Source: Nautilus pompilius
Lineage: Eukaryota; Mollusca; Cephalopoda; Nautilida; Nautilidae
Direction: 5' to 3'
NCBI GenBank assembly: GCA_018389105.1
Contig: JACATO010001012.1
Span: forward strand, 147,501 to 211,500
DNA length: 64,000 nucleotides
The notes beneath the pieces are model-generated. The model was not told where the DNA came from. It saw nothing but the letters and a program-made list of their open reading frames with translations, and searched no databases. Numbering within the stretch: position 1 is the stretch's first letter; each line of letters starts with the position of its first letter. Of the stretch, positions 26,511 to 37,321 are shown in pieces. The position numbers and the translations under genes are program-made.

Positions 26511-27758
26511 CCGCACAATATGAAAACTCGGCGAACTTTACCTTCAAAAGCCCGCAAAAACCTGAAGAATAAGGAAATTTGGTTTACAAATAAAGCCCGG
26601 GGTCGATGACAGAATGGTAACAATTTTATGACAGAATGGACTCGATGCCTTATTATTTCCCCGGAAGTAATAAACTTCGATTTTTCTCACTTGTAGCCAT
26701 GCATTAGATCTGCCTGCTGTTTTACTTGAGGTACTGAATAGTAAGGCGAATTAGATTTTATTATGAAAACCTTTTTTTTTAATTATTATTTTATTAATTA
26801 ATAAATGCACAGTTAATGAGCACGTGTTTTCCTTCTTAAGTTTCAATTAAAGCCTTTTTCAGGCAATGAAGCTGTTTTCCGGTTTTCGTTATTTAAAAAA
26901 ATTTTTTTAAAAAGAAAATGTAAACGTGCTAGAAATTAGCTGTATGGAATATTTAAAATCACAGAAGTCAACTTGGGTTTAAATGATTTTAAAGAAAAAA
27001 CGACTTAGTAAATCTCAGCCTTATTATACATTAAGGTAGTTATGGTTACCAGAAAAAAAGAGATCGCTGCGCCTGTCTGTCTGCCGGCTGTCTAACAAAG
27101 TCGAATGGTTGGTTATCGTGTGCGAATATCATTTAAATCTGCGTCATCTGAGAGTGGAAAAACCACGAAACCAGTCGGTAAACTGGCGATTAGATGTAGT
27201 TCAGACACCTGTGAACATTACCTGGCCGCGAAGCCCACAGATCTGGGAACCGACGAAGTTGCAGTAACTTCTATGGAGACGCAGCGTCAGAACGCGAACG
27301 ACCGCAGCAGAGCCATCGGTGGCGCTTTCCCGACGCACAGACATTGTTTTGTTGGTGCCCAAATTAGCTGCTTCTGGAAATCCATTTAAGATCGTGTTCC
27401 AGCCCAGGATAAAGATTCACCAGTCGAGACCTGTGATTTGTTCTAAAAATATCTTCTTCGGCCAATTAAAACTACGTGTGAATGCCGAATCTCGCGTTTC
27501 CGACTGGCTTCCCTCCCCTTATCGCCCCGGTCTCATCTATCTGAAAAGACCAAAACGACCGAGTCGGCAAAGCGAAGTCGCTGACCCGGTGGAAACTTAG
27601 CTGATTTGCACGGCGAACCTACACAAACCCGAGTTCTCATTTCAGAACGTGTGGTGTGCTGACGCAATTTAGTGAGTTTTCATCACGGTGAACGGAAAAG
27701 GATTCTGAAAACACCAAAGTCTACAGCGCGAGAACATTAAAACTCTCCAATTTTGCAC
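26511..27758. other. No gene recognised
   Basis: The left part is AT-rich with T and A homopolymers. From about 27060 to 27600 composition is more balanced and two plus-strand frames of about 94 codons overlap. They have no motif I recognise and are not called as genes. Confidence 0.4.
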
Positions 27759-28435
27759 AGAGAGAGAGGAGAGAGGAGAGAGAGAGAGAGATAGGAGGAG
27801 ATGAGCGAGGGGGGGAGAGATGAGAGAGAGAGGAGGGGAGGAGGAGAGAGAGAGAGAGAGAGGGAGAAGAGGGGGGAGAGAGGAGAGAGAGAGATGAGAT
27901 GAGAGAGGTGGAGGAGTTGGAGAGGAGAGTGATTGATGAGAGAGAGAGGAGAGGGAGAGATAGAGAGAGACGAGAAGAGCGAGAGAGAGTCGAGAGCTGA
28001 GGGTGGGTAGAGAGGGAGAGAGAGGAGACTAGAGTGGAGATTGATGAGAGGAGAGTGAGAGAGGAGATGAGAGATGCGGGGAGGAGTAGAGAGATGAGAG
28101 AGAGACGTAGGAGATGAGAGAGAAGATGAGAGAGAGAGAGAGAGATGAGGGGTGGAGAGGCGATGAGAGACGAGAGAGAGAAGAGAGAGAGGGGAGGGGA
28201 AAGGGGAGGAGCGGAGGCTGAGAGAGCAGGAGAAGATGGGGTGAGGGCAGAGAGATGAGGGGGAGAGAGCGAGTGAGGAGGAGTAGAGAGAGAAGAGAGG
28301 GAGAGAGAGAGAGATGAGAGGAGAGAGAGACGGAGAGAGATGGATAGAGAGATAGAGGGAGGGAGGAGGAGAGGCGATGAGGGATGAGAGAGAGAGAGTG
28401 AGAGGAGAGAGAGAGAGAGAGATGAGCAGAGAGAG

Positions 28436-28469
<34 letters not shown>

Positions 28470-28754
28470 CTCCGAGAGAGGGAGGAGAGAGGAGAGAGGA
28501 GAGAGAGAAGAGAGAGAGCTGAGAGAGAAGAGAGTGAGAGAGAGGGGAAGAGAGAGAAGAGAGAGAGAGGGAGAGAGAGAGGAGAGAGAGAGCGGAGAGC
28601 GAGAGAGATGAGAGATATGAGAGAGAAGAGAGCGCGAGTAGGGAGATTGAGAGAGAGAGAAGAGGAGAGAGGAGGAGAGGAAGGAGAGAGATGAGGGGGA
28701 GCGAGAATAGAGAGAGAGAGAGAGAGAGAGAGGAGGTGGGAGAGAGAGAGAGAG
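27759..28754. repeat. 1-kb polypurine (GA)n tract
   Basis: Almost 1,000 bp of the plus strand are G and A, with only occasional T or C, chiefly in GATGAG words. The tract consists of runs of GA broken by GG or GAGG and by many short GATGAGAG units. A 261-codon Ser/Leu-rich minus-strand frame (28029-28814) and a 105-codon Arg/Glu-rich plus-strand frame cross it; both are products of the repeat. Long mirror-symmetric polypurine DNA of this kind is known to adopt triplex (H-DNA) structures in vitro. Confidence 0.95.
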
Positions 28755-29116
28755 CGCTAACATAAGAAGCAGGAAAAAAGCATCCACGCCAAACTCACAG
28801 CTTTGTGTATCCACCTATAAAAAACCGGATGAAGTTTTATGGCCTAACGGAACATGGAGTCCTGCACCTAAAGGAGTTTGAAAAGGAACACTCTTAAATT
28901 ATAAAAGAAGCCTAAAGATTCAATTTAACGCTGTTGTTTGTTATTGAAACCTGTCTTCGCTCTGACCCTTGGTTTTGCAATGAAACGAGAATGTTACCAC
29001 TGAGAGATTTTCCACAAACCCATTATCCGACATGTATTTTATAGAAAATGTAAAAAAAAGAAGAGGCGTATTTGGTAAAAGTTACTCGAGGGAGAAGTAC
29101 ACATAGAGAGAGGAGG
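28755..29116. other. Short unique spacer
   Basis: This is AT-rich unique sequence between the polypurine tract and dispersed repeat copy A. Nothing was recognised. Confidence 0.5.
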
Positions 29117-29660
29117 GGCTGTGGCAAAGGGATATATAAAAGATTTTTCTATAGCCTAATAAACAAAATCACTGCTAGATAGAATTTTTGCTTTATGCAT
29201 CAGACATTTCGAACATGATATACCGTAATAAGTCTTTAAAACGTCCACTACCAGCATCGACAGCAGAGCGACCCCCAGCGGCAGCTACAAGATCAGCCGT
29301 TGAAACTGAAATAATTAATTGTCATTCGTGGATGGCAGCTGATTTTGTGGCGTAAATTTTCAACACAGACACACCACACCACCCCCCCCCACCCCCCACA
29401 AGAAGACACAAAGATCTGGAAAGTTTTACGGTATTCAACTGGCCTGCATCGTCCCATCCACCTCCCAGTAAACTGTTCATCCAAAAGTGCTCATACATTC
29501 TTGCCACACAATGAAAACACGTGACGTCAGGGCGTGATGTTGCGTTGCACCCTACCGCCATTCTGTGAACCTCTGAATGAAGCAAGTCTTAATGTTGAGA
29601 AACAAGATTCCTTTTTTTGAATGGTCACGTACGTACGAACGTGTGAACGAACACATGATT
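29117..29660 (-). mobile_element. Dispersed repeat, copy A (transposon-like 3' end)
   Basis: This segment is homologous to 53199-53655 in the same orientation. A 25-bp block is identical (29180-29204 against 53263-53287), and a 21-bp block is identical (29465-29485 against 53434-53454). Several diverged blocks lie between and beyond them in the same order. Copy A carries a C-rich insertion at about 29380-29400. The better-preserved copy encodes a transposase-like C-terminus on the minus strand, so this copy is taken as the same element in a more decayed state. The family is not named with certainty. Confidence 0.6.
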
Positions 29661-29839
29661 TTGGGGAATCTTGAGGCGTTCAGGATTCAGAAACATTTAT
29701 CACTGCTGTTTATGAAACTGATTGATGCTTTCAAGAGAAATCTATCATAACTACAGTATGGAATATTTTTTTTCTGGTTTAAAACTTTTAAAATCAATAC
29801 TTTTAGACAAAATTTTTCTCATGTACAAAGAAGGATCTT
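29661..29839. other. AT-rich spacer
   Basis: Ordinary AT-rich sequence links repeat copy A to the GT microsatellite. Nothing was recognised. Confidence 0.5.
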
Positions 29840-29881
29840 TGTGTGTGTGTGTGTGTGTGTGTGTGAGTGAGAGAGAGAGAA
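29840..29881. repeat. (GT)n-(GA)n compound microsatellite
   Basis: A GT run of about 25 bp passes directly into a GA run and then abuts the CRE array. Confidence 0.92.
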
Positions 29882-29970
29882 TGACGTCATTGCACAGAGA
29901 GATGACGTCAGTAGAGACAGAATGACATCATTGACAGAGAGATGACGTCAGTAGAGACAGAATGACGTCA
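29882..29970. promoter_or_regulatory. Array of CRE palindromes at 20-bp spacing
   Basis: Perfect TGACGTCA palindromes lie at 29882-29889, 29903-29910, 29943-29950 and 29963-29970. A one-base variant, TGACATCA, is at 29923-29930. Start-to-start spacing is 21, 20, 20 and 20 bp. The spacers alternate between CAGAGAGA-type and GTAGAGACAGAA-type, giving a 40-bp double unit. TGACGTCA is the known full site for CREB/ATF factors in animals. The array is either a short minisatellite or a genuine regulatory cluster, and the sequence alone cannot decide which. Confidence 0.6.
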
Positions 29971-30361
29971 TTACGGAGACAAAGTCGGCTCTGACAACAG
30001 TGAGGAAGTCCAGGAAGGAATTCTTCACCAAACAAGCCTCCAAACCATAAGCCCATTCATCATCTTTTTCTCTCCTCTTTTTTTTTAAATAGCAATCTCG
30101 GAATACAAGCAACGTGCATTGACTAACCAGGAAATGGTGCAGGGTGTTCGCCTTAGTGGGAATGAGTCTCCGAACGAAACCATTAGGCCGTTTGTGGGAC
30201 CAAAAACAACAAACTCGACAATTCCAAGGAAAAACTTAAAACAATTTTCCGTGCAAAATTCCCGTTATGCAAGGACGGAAACCCGTGGCCGAAGAAAAGC
30301 GTCGAACCCTTGGGGGTGAGATTCTTGAGTGTATAAAAGCTGATTCTTCCGTTTTTGACGG
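29971..30361. other. Possible upstream part of a decayed transposon
   Basis: A 66-codon plus-strand frame (30119-30319) has a helix-rich, basic sequence and lies upstream of the IS630/mariner-like C-terminus. It may be its eroded DNA-binding region, but no specific motif supports this. Confidence 0.25.
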
Positions 30362-30548
30362 TAAGTCCGACAAAAATTCGTGGACGTCTTGTAAGGTCGC
30401 CTGAAGGAACAAGCCTACCAGATTAACCCCTCCCCGTACCGAAAACTGTCGACGACCTGAAAAAAGAGATCAGGGATTGCAAACGCGATCGAGACGCTTT
30501 GGAAAAATAACATAAACCGTGCTCAGCTTGATGGAGATGGTGATCGTG
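30362..30548 (+). pseudogene. Possible IS630/mariner-type transposase C-terminus
   Basis: Plus-strand reading, with stops and one frame change, gives RGRLVRSPERTSLPD, then PLPVPKTVDDLKKEIRDC, then a degenerate NRAQLDGDGDRVE segment. IS630/Tc1/mariner-type transposases commonly end with a VY..PLP....LK.RI segment about 20 residues before a LDxCRVTxGxHxE tail, and the order and spacing here resemble that. The catalytic region was not found upstream, so this is a partial match and the assignment stays tentative. Confidence 0.4.
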
Positions 30549-32611
30549 TTGAATACAACCCTAAACGGAACGCGACTTCGGACTTTCCTCTGTGGAAGTA
30601 GGCAGTCGTACGTTTGCGTCATTAATAGTTTGTCGGTTATACATCTGTGGAATCACGCTTCATATCATACCCGATATGGTCCGGCCAGGACGAATGGAAA
30701 ACTCACCGGAACTCATCTTCCGATCATGTGGTAGGAGGAAACATTACTGTTGCGGGAGTACGTTCGCCGGATACGGGTCGGTGCAGAGAAGTGATGGAGT
30801 TAGACAAGCGAGCGCGTCACGAAAGACTCAGGGCCTGACGAATCCTGTAACCCGAAACTTATTATTCTTTAGCGTTTCTCAGAATACCCGCATAACTAGG
30901 AAGACCGTCTGTGAAGATGCCAGGCCCTGTTTCGGAACATTTGCTTCATCCGTAAAAATCAAGATCCAGAATGAAATATTCGAATGTGATAGCGCACCTT
31001 GCCGCTCGCTATACCTACAAATAAAGTTGTTTACAGAAGAAAATGGAATAAAACCAGATTCAAAATTACTGAAACCATCGACGTTTACTAAACAGTAAAC
31101 CTGGAATTTGATTTAATGATTGCTTGCACATTATCAGGATCTCTAGTGTACTTTCTGACCCTTCACGCGAATACAGCGCCTTGGCTCTGAGTCCACGGGT
31201 AAAACCGAAGCCCGTCAGCCCATAAAACTCTTAAAGTCTCTTTGATAACTTAGGAGAGATCTATTAAAACACTCGCGAGCAATCTCCTTCCTCGTAATCG
31301 ATGAAGGGATCACGGTATAATGCGTGTAGTCCACTCTTCTCCCGCTAAACACCAGTCTCTGCGATTATCAGTTCTCCTCATTGACCCCTATAAATTCCAG
31401 GCGCGCGAGATAAAACGCAAGGGAAGAGAACTCGGAGGGTCTGTGATAGTGGCTCGCCTTCTAACTGCGGTAAGGTGCTTCCATCCTTCGAGCGATTAGA
31501 CAATAACTTTAACGAACACCCCGAAACCCTTATCTTTCTCTTTTAAAATTCAAAGCGGTTTCCCTAAACCAAAGAATAGAAAACGGCTTTTTTTTTTAAC
31601 AAAACAAAGCCAGAACATTGGATTTCAGTGTTTAACTAGAAGCGACGTATTTCCTTTTCTGCGCGTTTCATGTCAAGATTTCGTGAACGGTAGCAACGAC
31701 AGTTAGGAAAGTTGCACTTTACTTTCTCTCTCTTCTATTAAAGCCGTGCGATCAGCTGGCGCGATACCTCTACCGAGTCTACAGCTTTCCACTTCGTTTA
31801 TTAACTTACAGCGGCAGCGGAGCTTCACAAAGTCGCTGTATCACTGGCAGCCACAATCTTTCGAGGAACTGTCACTAGCCAGGGTTGTTTAGATCTCTCA
31901 GCGGAACACTACCCGAGGATAATGTTGCAGTGAGTTTATATAAGGTTGAGTAGACCTCTCGATAAGTTCTACTTAACCAGTGACTTCTTAGCGTTTAATT
32001 CCTCGCCGTTGACCACATGGTGTGTAATTTTGGCAAAACCTTGTTTAATTCTTGACAAGGATTTAAGAGAATGTTTGGTAAGCTGTTTCAAAGAGTTCCT
32101 AATAGATCTCCATAGTTTGTCAGACTTAAAGAGTCGCGAAAAGCCTGTTTCTGCTCTGTCTTGTAGTTCCAGTTGATGAAAATGAAAATATAAGTTCTTC
32201 CAATCAGCGGTGAACAGTGCAGAGAGATTTTACCACCTGAAGTAATCTTACTTTCGTTTTTGAACGTTTCAATATCGTAATTTATACATCTTCTGATCTG
32301 ATTGTTCTTTTACCTGTATAGCACATCACTCTAGAAAGTGGAGTTCGCTTACAGACGTCAAGATGATGAAATACAGCACAGGTTCGGTCCAACCGCCTTT
32401 CAGCTGCCGATCAGGTGAAACAGATAGGGAAAAAAATTGACTGATTGACGTAAGCAATTGATTTTCTATCCAAACCGCTCAAGTCAACTGGAATTCAAAG
32501 CATCTTTGACAACCCGTCTATCGCTTAGTTTTTCCTTGTAACTGGGGTGCCATACAGACATGAGTTGAACCCATCAGGGAAATGAATAGTTCAAATCTCT
32601 CTCTTACTCTC
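30549..32611. other. No gene recognised
   Basis: Composition is mixed. A 168-codon plus-strand frame at 30592-31098 was examined; it changes amino-acid character along its length and matches no family I know. The rest has short frames only. Confidence 0.4.
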
Positions 32612-32622
32612 CCACCCACCCA

Positions 32623-32653
<31 letters not shown>

Positions 32654-32669
32654 CACTCTCTCTCTCTCT
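32612..32669. repeat. (CA)n-(CT)n compound microsatellite
   Basis: A CA run (about 32620-32655) passes into a CT run and directly abuts the 3' end of the minus-strand Tc1 remnant. Confidence 0.93.
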
Positions 32670-32689
32670 AGTGTTCAAAATTATATCTC

Positions 32690-33060
32690 ATTAAACGAAA
32701 AACTTTTATCTGCCTTTTCAACGGTTTATTTTTAATGAGAATACGTTGTTCCAGCAAAAAAGAACAAATTCAAATGACTCATAACACAGCACAGAACATT
32801 AACTTTGGCTCACTTCAAGTCTTTTTAATAGAATCGGCCACCTTGCACATATTTTAGGTATCTTGTTCAGTAACATTCTAAAGCATCCCCATTCGTTTTG
32901 CGAGCCGGCTGATATTAACTGGACTCTTTTCCTTTGCTTCTCGATTTAGTTCATCCCATACAACTTCAGTGGGGTTCGGATCTGAAGATTGACCATGGTT
33001 TTCAGAAGTCTCCGCAACTCTGTTCTAGCAAAGGTAATATCTACTGAGCTTTGTAAAGTT
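32690..33060 (-). pseudogene. Tc1-like transposase remnant with DPNPTE motif
   Basis: The minus strand encodes SSDPNPTEVVWDELNREAKE (about 32982-32923), followed by KSPVNISRLAKRMG. This matches the conserved Tc1-family segment PDLNPIExxWxxLxxRV with its catalytic Glu, and the spacing to the following helix is right. Upstream, after a frame change, TELRRLLK fits the region that normally precedes it. Downstream the frame decays before the CA microsatellite. Only the last third of the domain is recognisable. Confidence 0.6.
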
Positions 33061-33846
33061 GTTCAGATAATTAATTCTCTTACAGTATAAACGCATCACC
33101 TGATTTAATTAAATTCAACGGCTTTGCAACATAATGTAATTTCTCTCGCTCTTTTCTAAAAATCGCTTCAGTTTTTAAATCGTTATCATCCGAATAACTA
33201 GCAAAGCAGCCGTACACTTTCTTATTTCGATCACCGTGGATAAATTCAGTGCCCACTCTCACTTTTCTCTGGCTTCCCCACCCAACAAACTCAAATATTT
33301 AGACCCTGCTGCTGTTATCCGACCTCAGTTCATCGGTACGGTGACGTCCTACGTCCAGTCGAGCTCTAGCGACTGGTCGGACAGTCAGTCCAGCCTCGCA
33401 CACATCTGCCTTCAGGTGATAGAGATGCTGGCTGCTGTAGAGGAATAGCGGCTAGCAATTCATTGGCTTCCTGCCAAGGAAGGGTTTGCGCTACTCTTAC
33501 ACTTTCGAACCGGGTTTTCATCTTCCCACTTTTCTTTGTCGATCGGTGTTAAGTTTATAGCTGAACCAGTGGACGTTGTTGTGGAGAACAATAATGGATG
33601 ACAGCTTTGTTTGATAACTATTTCCTTTCTTGGCGACTTTTTTATCTGCCAAACAAAGCGAGCAATTTATCGGTAATAAGGTCCGTTAACCCTTTTTACT
33701 GAGCATAGGAGAGGCTAACAATTATTCAAATTAGCATTAAGAAATTATATCGAGTGAATAGGATAACATTGAAATTCCAGTATAAACTCAATGCAACATT
33801 GAAAGGAATCAGTTGGTGGGTCTATCTAAAACAAGAACAGGCGTTT
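33061..33846. other. No gene recognised
   Basis: A 70-codon plus-strand frame at 33236-33448 has a plausible amino-acid mix but no motif. It may be chance. The rest is AT-rich. Confidence 0.4.
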
Positions 33847-33883
33847 TAATAATAAATAATAATAATATACTAATAATAATAAT

Positions 33884-33927
<44 letters not shown>
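33847..33927. repeat. (AAT)n trinucleotide microsatellite
   Basis: About 80 bp of AAT repeat with two or three slips; it is the longest trinucleotide run in the window. Confidence 0.95.
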
Positions 33928-33928
<1 letters not shown>

Positions 33929-34499
33929 GAAGGAGAAAAAGAAAAGACATTTTGCTGTCAAGCGGACAAAAGGATGGTAGAGGCCACTGCAGGAGTTATC
34001 TTAGAAAAGTGACGTGATGCTGTCAGGGTGTTCGGTCCAGGTCGTGTTGTCTTATGGGGAAACCTGATGTTTTCAAGATCAGTTGCCACGTTTTCGGTTC
34101 TTGCTCGGTCTTGCCAAATGTTTCTCTGTAGGTTCCGGCGATGGTCATTTATGTCCGCGTGGGTCCTGATGCGGAGATGTTTGTTTGCTTTCAGTAGGAT
34201 TTATCAGGAATCTGTCGGGTTTCCGTTACTGACCCGAGAACGCGTTCACCAAGAGCGGGTCTCCACTGATCACAGTGCTTAAGTTCTCCCTCTGTCCGGC
34301 TGTCCACACTCAGCCATGACAGAAACTGGTGGCTCTACTCTTTCTCGCCTCTAACTCTCCCCCAGCATCATTAATGACAAGGACCGTTCCCGTCTTCTCC
34401 GAATAACCTCGAACATCGGACCATGTATCTATTTTCCTTATTTAAATGGTCTTTCTACGAGAAAAGGCCGTTGGCGATTTGTTTCGTAAAATGACTGCA
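33928..34499. other. No gene recognised
   Basis: Mixed sequence with short open frames on both strands and no recognisable motif. Confidence 0.4.
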
Positions 34500-34925
34500 T
34501 GTTATTACCGGTGAGTCGTCTTAAGAAAGACTCGCTTGTCGCCCGGATCTCGCCTCTGCCACTTTGGCTCGTGCGTGACCTCGGCGCGCGCGGCCACTTC
34601 GCCCTCGGGGAGGGGGTGCCGTGGATCGGCGGAACCGCCAACGGGAACCCTGCCCCACAACCAACCACCACCCCCCCCGCAGCCTTGTACGGAATTTTCT
34701 CCATTCTTCGCCAAGGATGACAGACATTTTGGCCGCCGTAACTCGAATGACTTGGCCATTTGCCGGTGTGGACTCAGTTCTCAGCAGAAATCTCAGATGG
34801 AATTTTAGCGAAACGTAAGTGCTGCCGTCATCACCGCGTCCACCAGCTGTCATGGCGGCCGGGAGGAGGATGAACGCCTCAAACCGAGCATGCGCAGCGA
34901 GCAGTGCTCCGGAAAGCGTCTCCAT
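34500..34925. other. CpG-rich island
   Basis: This GC- and CpG-rich stretch has overlapping frames on both strands of up to 134 codons, none with a domain. It contains CATGGCGGCC (34851-34860), which fits a YY1 site, and GCATGCGCA (about 34888-34896), which fits an NRF1 half-site or near-palindrome. That pairing is typical of animal CpG-island promoters, but no transcript or first exon can be identified from sequence. Confidence 0.4.
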
Positions 34926-35999
34926 GCTTCATTAACCAGGAGTAGTTTTGTATATCCGTGAATAAATCACCCGCAAAGGTTTTCATCACAATCCCAGTGG
35001 AACGCGTATGAGTTAGACGGTTACAGAAGAAAAAAAAAAATCTTCCGGCATTAAAATTCATGCAATTAAGGAAGAGCCAACAAACAGAACACTTCAAACG
35101 TTTGATATCTAAAATGGCGCCAAGCAAAGTAGCTCGGGCCTCCTTTTCTATTAGAACTTTTTTTTACCAAAAACATTTTTATTGCATCGAATGAATCCAA
35201 CGTACCTTTTTTTTTATTAGCCGCATCTCTCTCTCTCTCTCTGTAAACTTACCCCCCACCTGATTATTCTCTATATTAACCAAAATAAACGTTGCAGCAA
35301 GTAAAAAGCTTCACGTTTGAATGAATCCGTGTCTCGGCTGTTGGTACTGACTCATTTTTATACAGGCGCTACGCGGTAAAGCTTCAGCGACACCGTCTAC
35401 AAGAACAGCAGAGAACCAATCACGTCAGGTATTCGGCATGAAAAACCTGCTTGGTTCCCCTCACCAGAGCCTTGAAAGGAAGTCGCTGCTATTATTATTA
35501 TTCTATTATTATTATTATTCCATCTAGCTGCCACCCTGAAAGACTTCTCGTGCTAAGAAGATCGTCTGCAGACTAAGGATTTGGGGAAACCAACATTAAG
35601 AGAACGTACTCTTTCTTATCTAAATGTCGAACCTGAGATGAAAGGAGCTGGGTGGATTTTCAAGACTAAAGGATGAAAAGACTTCCGCTCTTCTTATGTC
35701 AAACGGAAATCACGAGAAGTTAATTTTCACCTGGTGTGTAATTAGCTACAACTGTGGTACTCGCCTAATGCAGGCGATAATAGAAGACCAACTACGCAAA
35801 ACGAAAGGGTGGACAATGGAAGCCTTAGTCCGAGGGCTAGCGAAACGCCAAAAGTTAGATTAGGGCTGATAACCGTAAATAACAGGGTTTCTCCCCTAAT
35901 CTTTCTGCTCCGCTGGATAGCGAACAATGGAAACCCCGACTTCGCACGGAAGAATGTAAGATAAAAGAATGTTTGGGGTTTTGTGTTGTCTCCGGTTGG
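34926..35999. other. No gene recognised; short CT and ATT runs
   Basis: It holds an A homopolymer near 35030, a CT run at about 35226-35242 and an ATT run at about 35490-35519. No coding family was recognised. Confidence 0.45.
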
Positions 36000-36320
36000 G
36001 GAAAAAAAAACAAACCGTGTGGGTGGGGGGAGGGGACTCGTCCAAGCTATAAATAACCTGGGTCCAGTGTCGAGGGCAGGTGACGGCTGGGGCGGAAGGA
36101 AGTCCCCGTCCGCCCACCCAGCCTGCACGCGCACTCTGGACCCAGCGCCAAGCCAGAAATATACCGTAAGCCGAACTGCAGATTTGGCAGACCGCTATTG
36201 AGTTTCAGCTCATTGTCCGCATTTCGTCCCCTCCCCTGAAGCCGGTGACCGAACCGGTGTAATGACGTAGCTCTTCTCCCGTCATCGTTCGGCCGGGTAC
36301 CCGGGTAACTGTACCACACA
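36000..36320. other. CpG-rich patch
   Basis: About 300 bp of higher GC content with overlapping frames on both strands and no recognisable motif. It may be an orphan island or part of a regulatory region. Confidence 0.35.
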
Positions 36321-37321
36321 CGCGCACGTGTATCTCCTCTCTCTAAAAGCTTTCCAAAGACCTGATGGCTTGCTCTATTAAGCCAGAAAGAAACAACAAA
36401 AAAGCTGGCAGTCCGAGAGCTCTGTTCTTATATATATATGTGAACGGGGCAGGAAACACGGTCGGTATAAAGTAACGAACCAGAAATCAGCGATAGCATT
36501 AATCTTATTCCAGCCCCACCCCCTTCGAGAGAGCGCTCGTAAATTTTCTTCAGTGAGTCAGTTTTTGGGGGGGGGGTCCGATATATCAGTTGACGAATTA
36601 AAGGACAAAATCGCAGAGTTATTATAATCAGCCGGTAATACATAAAAGAGGATTTAATATGCAAGACGTTAGCTTTTGTGTAGACTCGGACCCGCCGCAT
36701 CCGATGGATGAACTTTCCTGGGGATGGAGTCTTTAAGATGATGGAGAGGTGACCTCGCAGCCGTTCAAACAACCACAACTGCCAAAGTAGGAATCCTCTC
36801 ACCACACCGACCATCAGATATTCGTGCTATTAAAGGGTTAATCCCTGACGGTTTGCGTCTTTTCAGATTTCCCACTTCGAGGCTCCTCGCGATAAATAAA
36901 GAGCCGACTTATTAAGTAAAGGCAGCCAGCACACGAGGTAACGAAAAGTGTCATCTTTAATCGCAAGCAAAGACGTACAGAAAATCGGTCGGTTGGCTGT
37001 TGTTCACCTGCCGAGCCCCGCGATTGTCCCGATAATTCCGTAGATATTCGCCTGGCTACCGGAGTAGACAGCGATTCCCTCAGCCACCAGAGGAACGGGG
37101 CCGTCTGTTACAGCGCCCAGAAGACAAAGACAGTTGTCATTGCGATGTCAGTTGTCCTGAACAAGGCGAGGAAGTCGGGAAAGAAACTTTACGGTTGTTC
37201 AGAAGTGGAAACCGCCTGAGACAGAAAAATGAGGTCGAAACACAAAATAGTCAGCTTCATTAACGTAATGGACTGAGTTTAAAGGAAATCCGTGAACGTT
37301 GTTTACTTACAGCGATGCTTC
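36321..37321. other. No gene recognised
   Basis: Mixed sequence with a short TA repeat near 36429-36440 and a G homopolymer near 36567-36577. A 128-codon minus-strand frame at 36428-36814 has no known motif and is not called. Confidence 0.45.

Noticed and set aside
26039-26623. 194-codon minus-strand frame
   Set aside because: It is stitched across a GA microsatellite and CpG-rich DNA, and no motif was recognised.
28029-28814. 261-codon minus-strand frame
   Set aside because: It is a Ser/Leu repeat arising from the polypurine tract.
30592-31098. 168-codon plus-strand frame
   Set aside because: It begins just after the decayed transposase C-terminus and has no recognisable domain; it was not called.
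33236-33448. 70-codon plus-strand frame
   Set aside because: Short, no recognised motif, and next to a decayed Tc1 element; it is probably chance.
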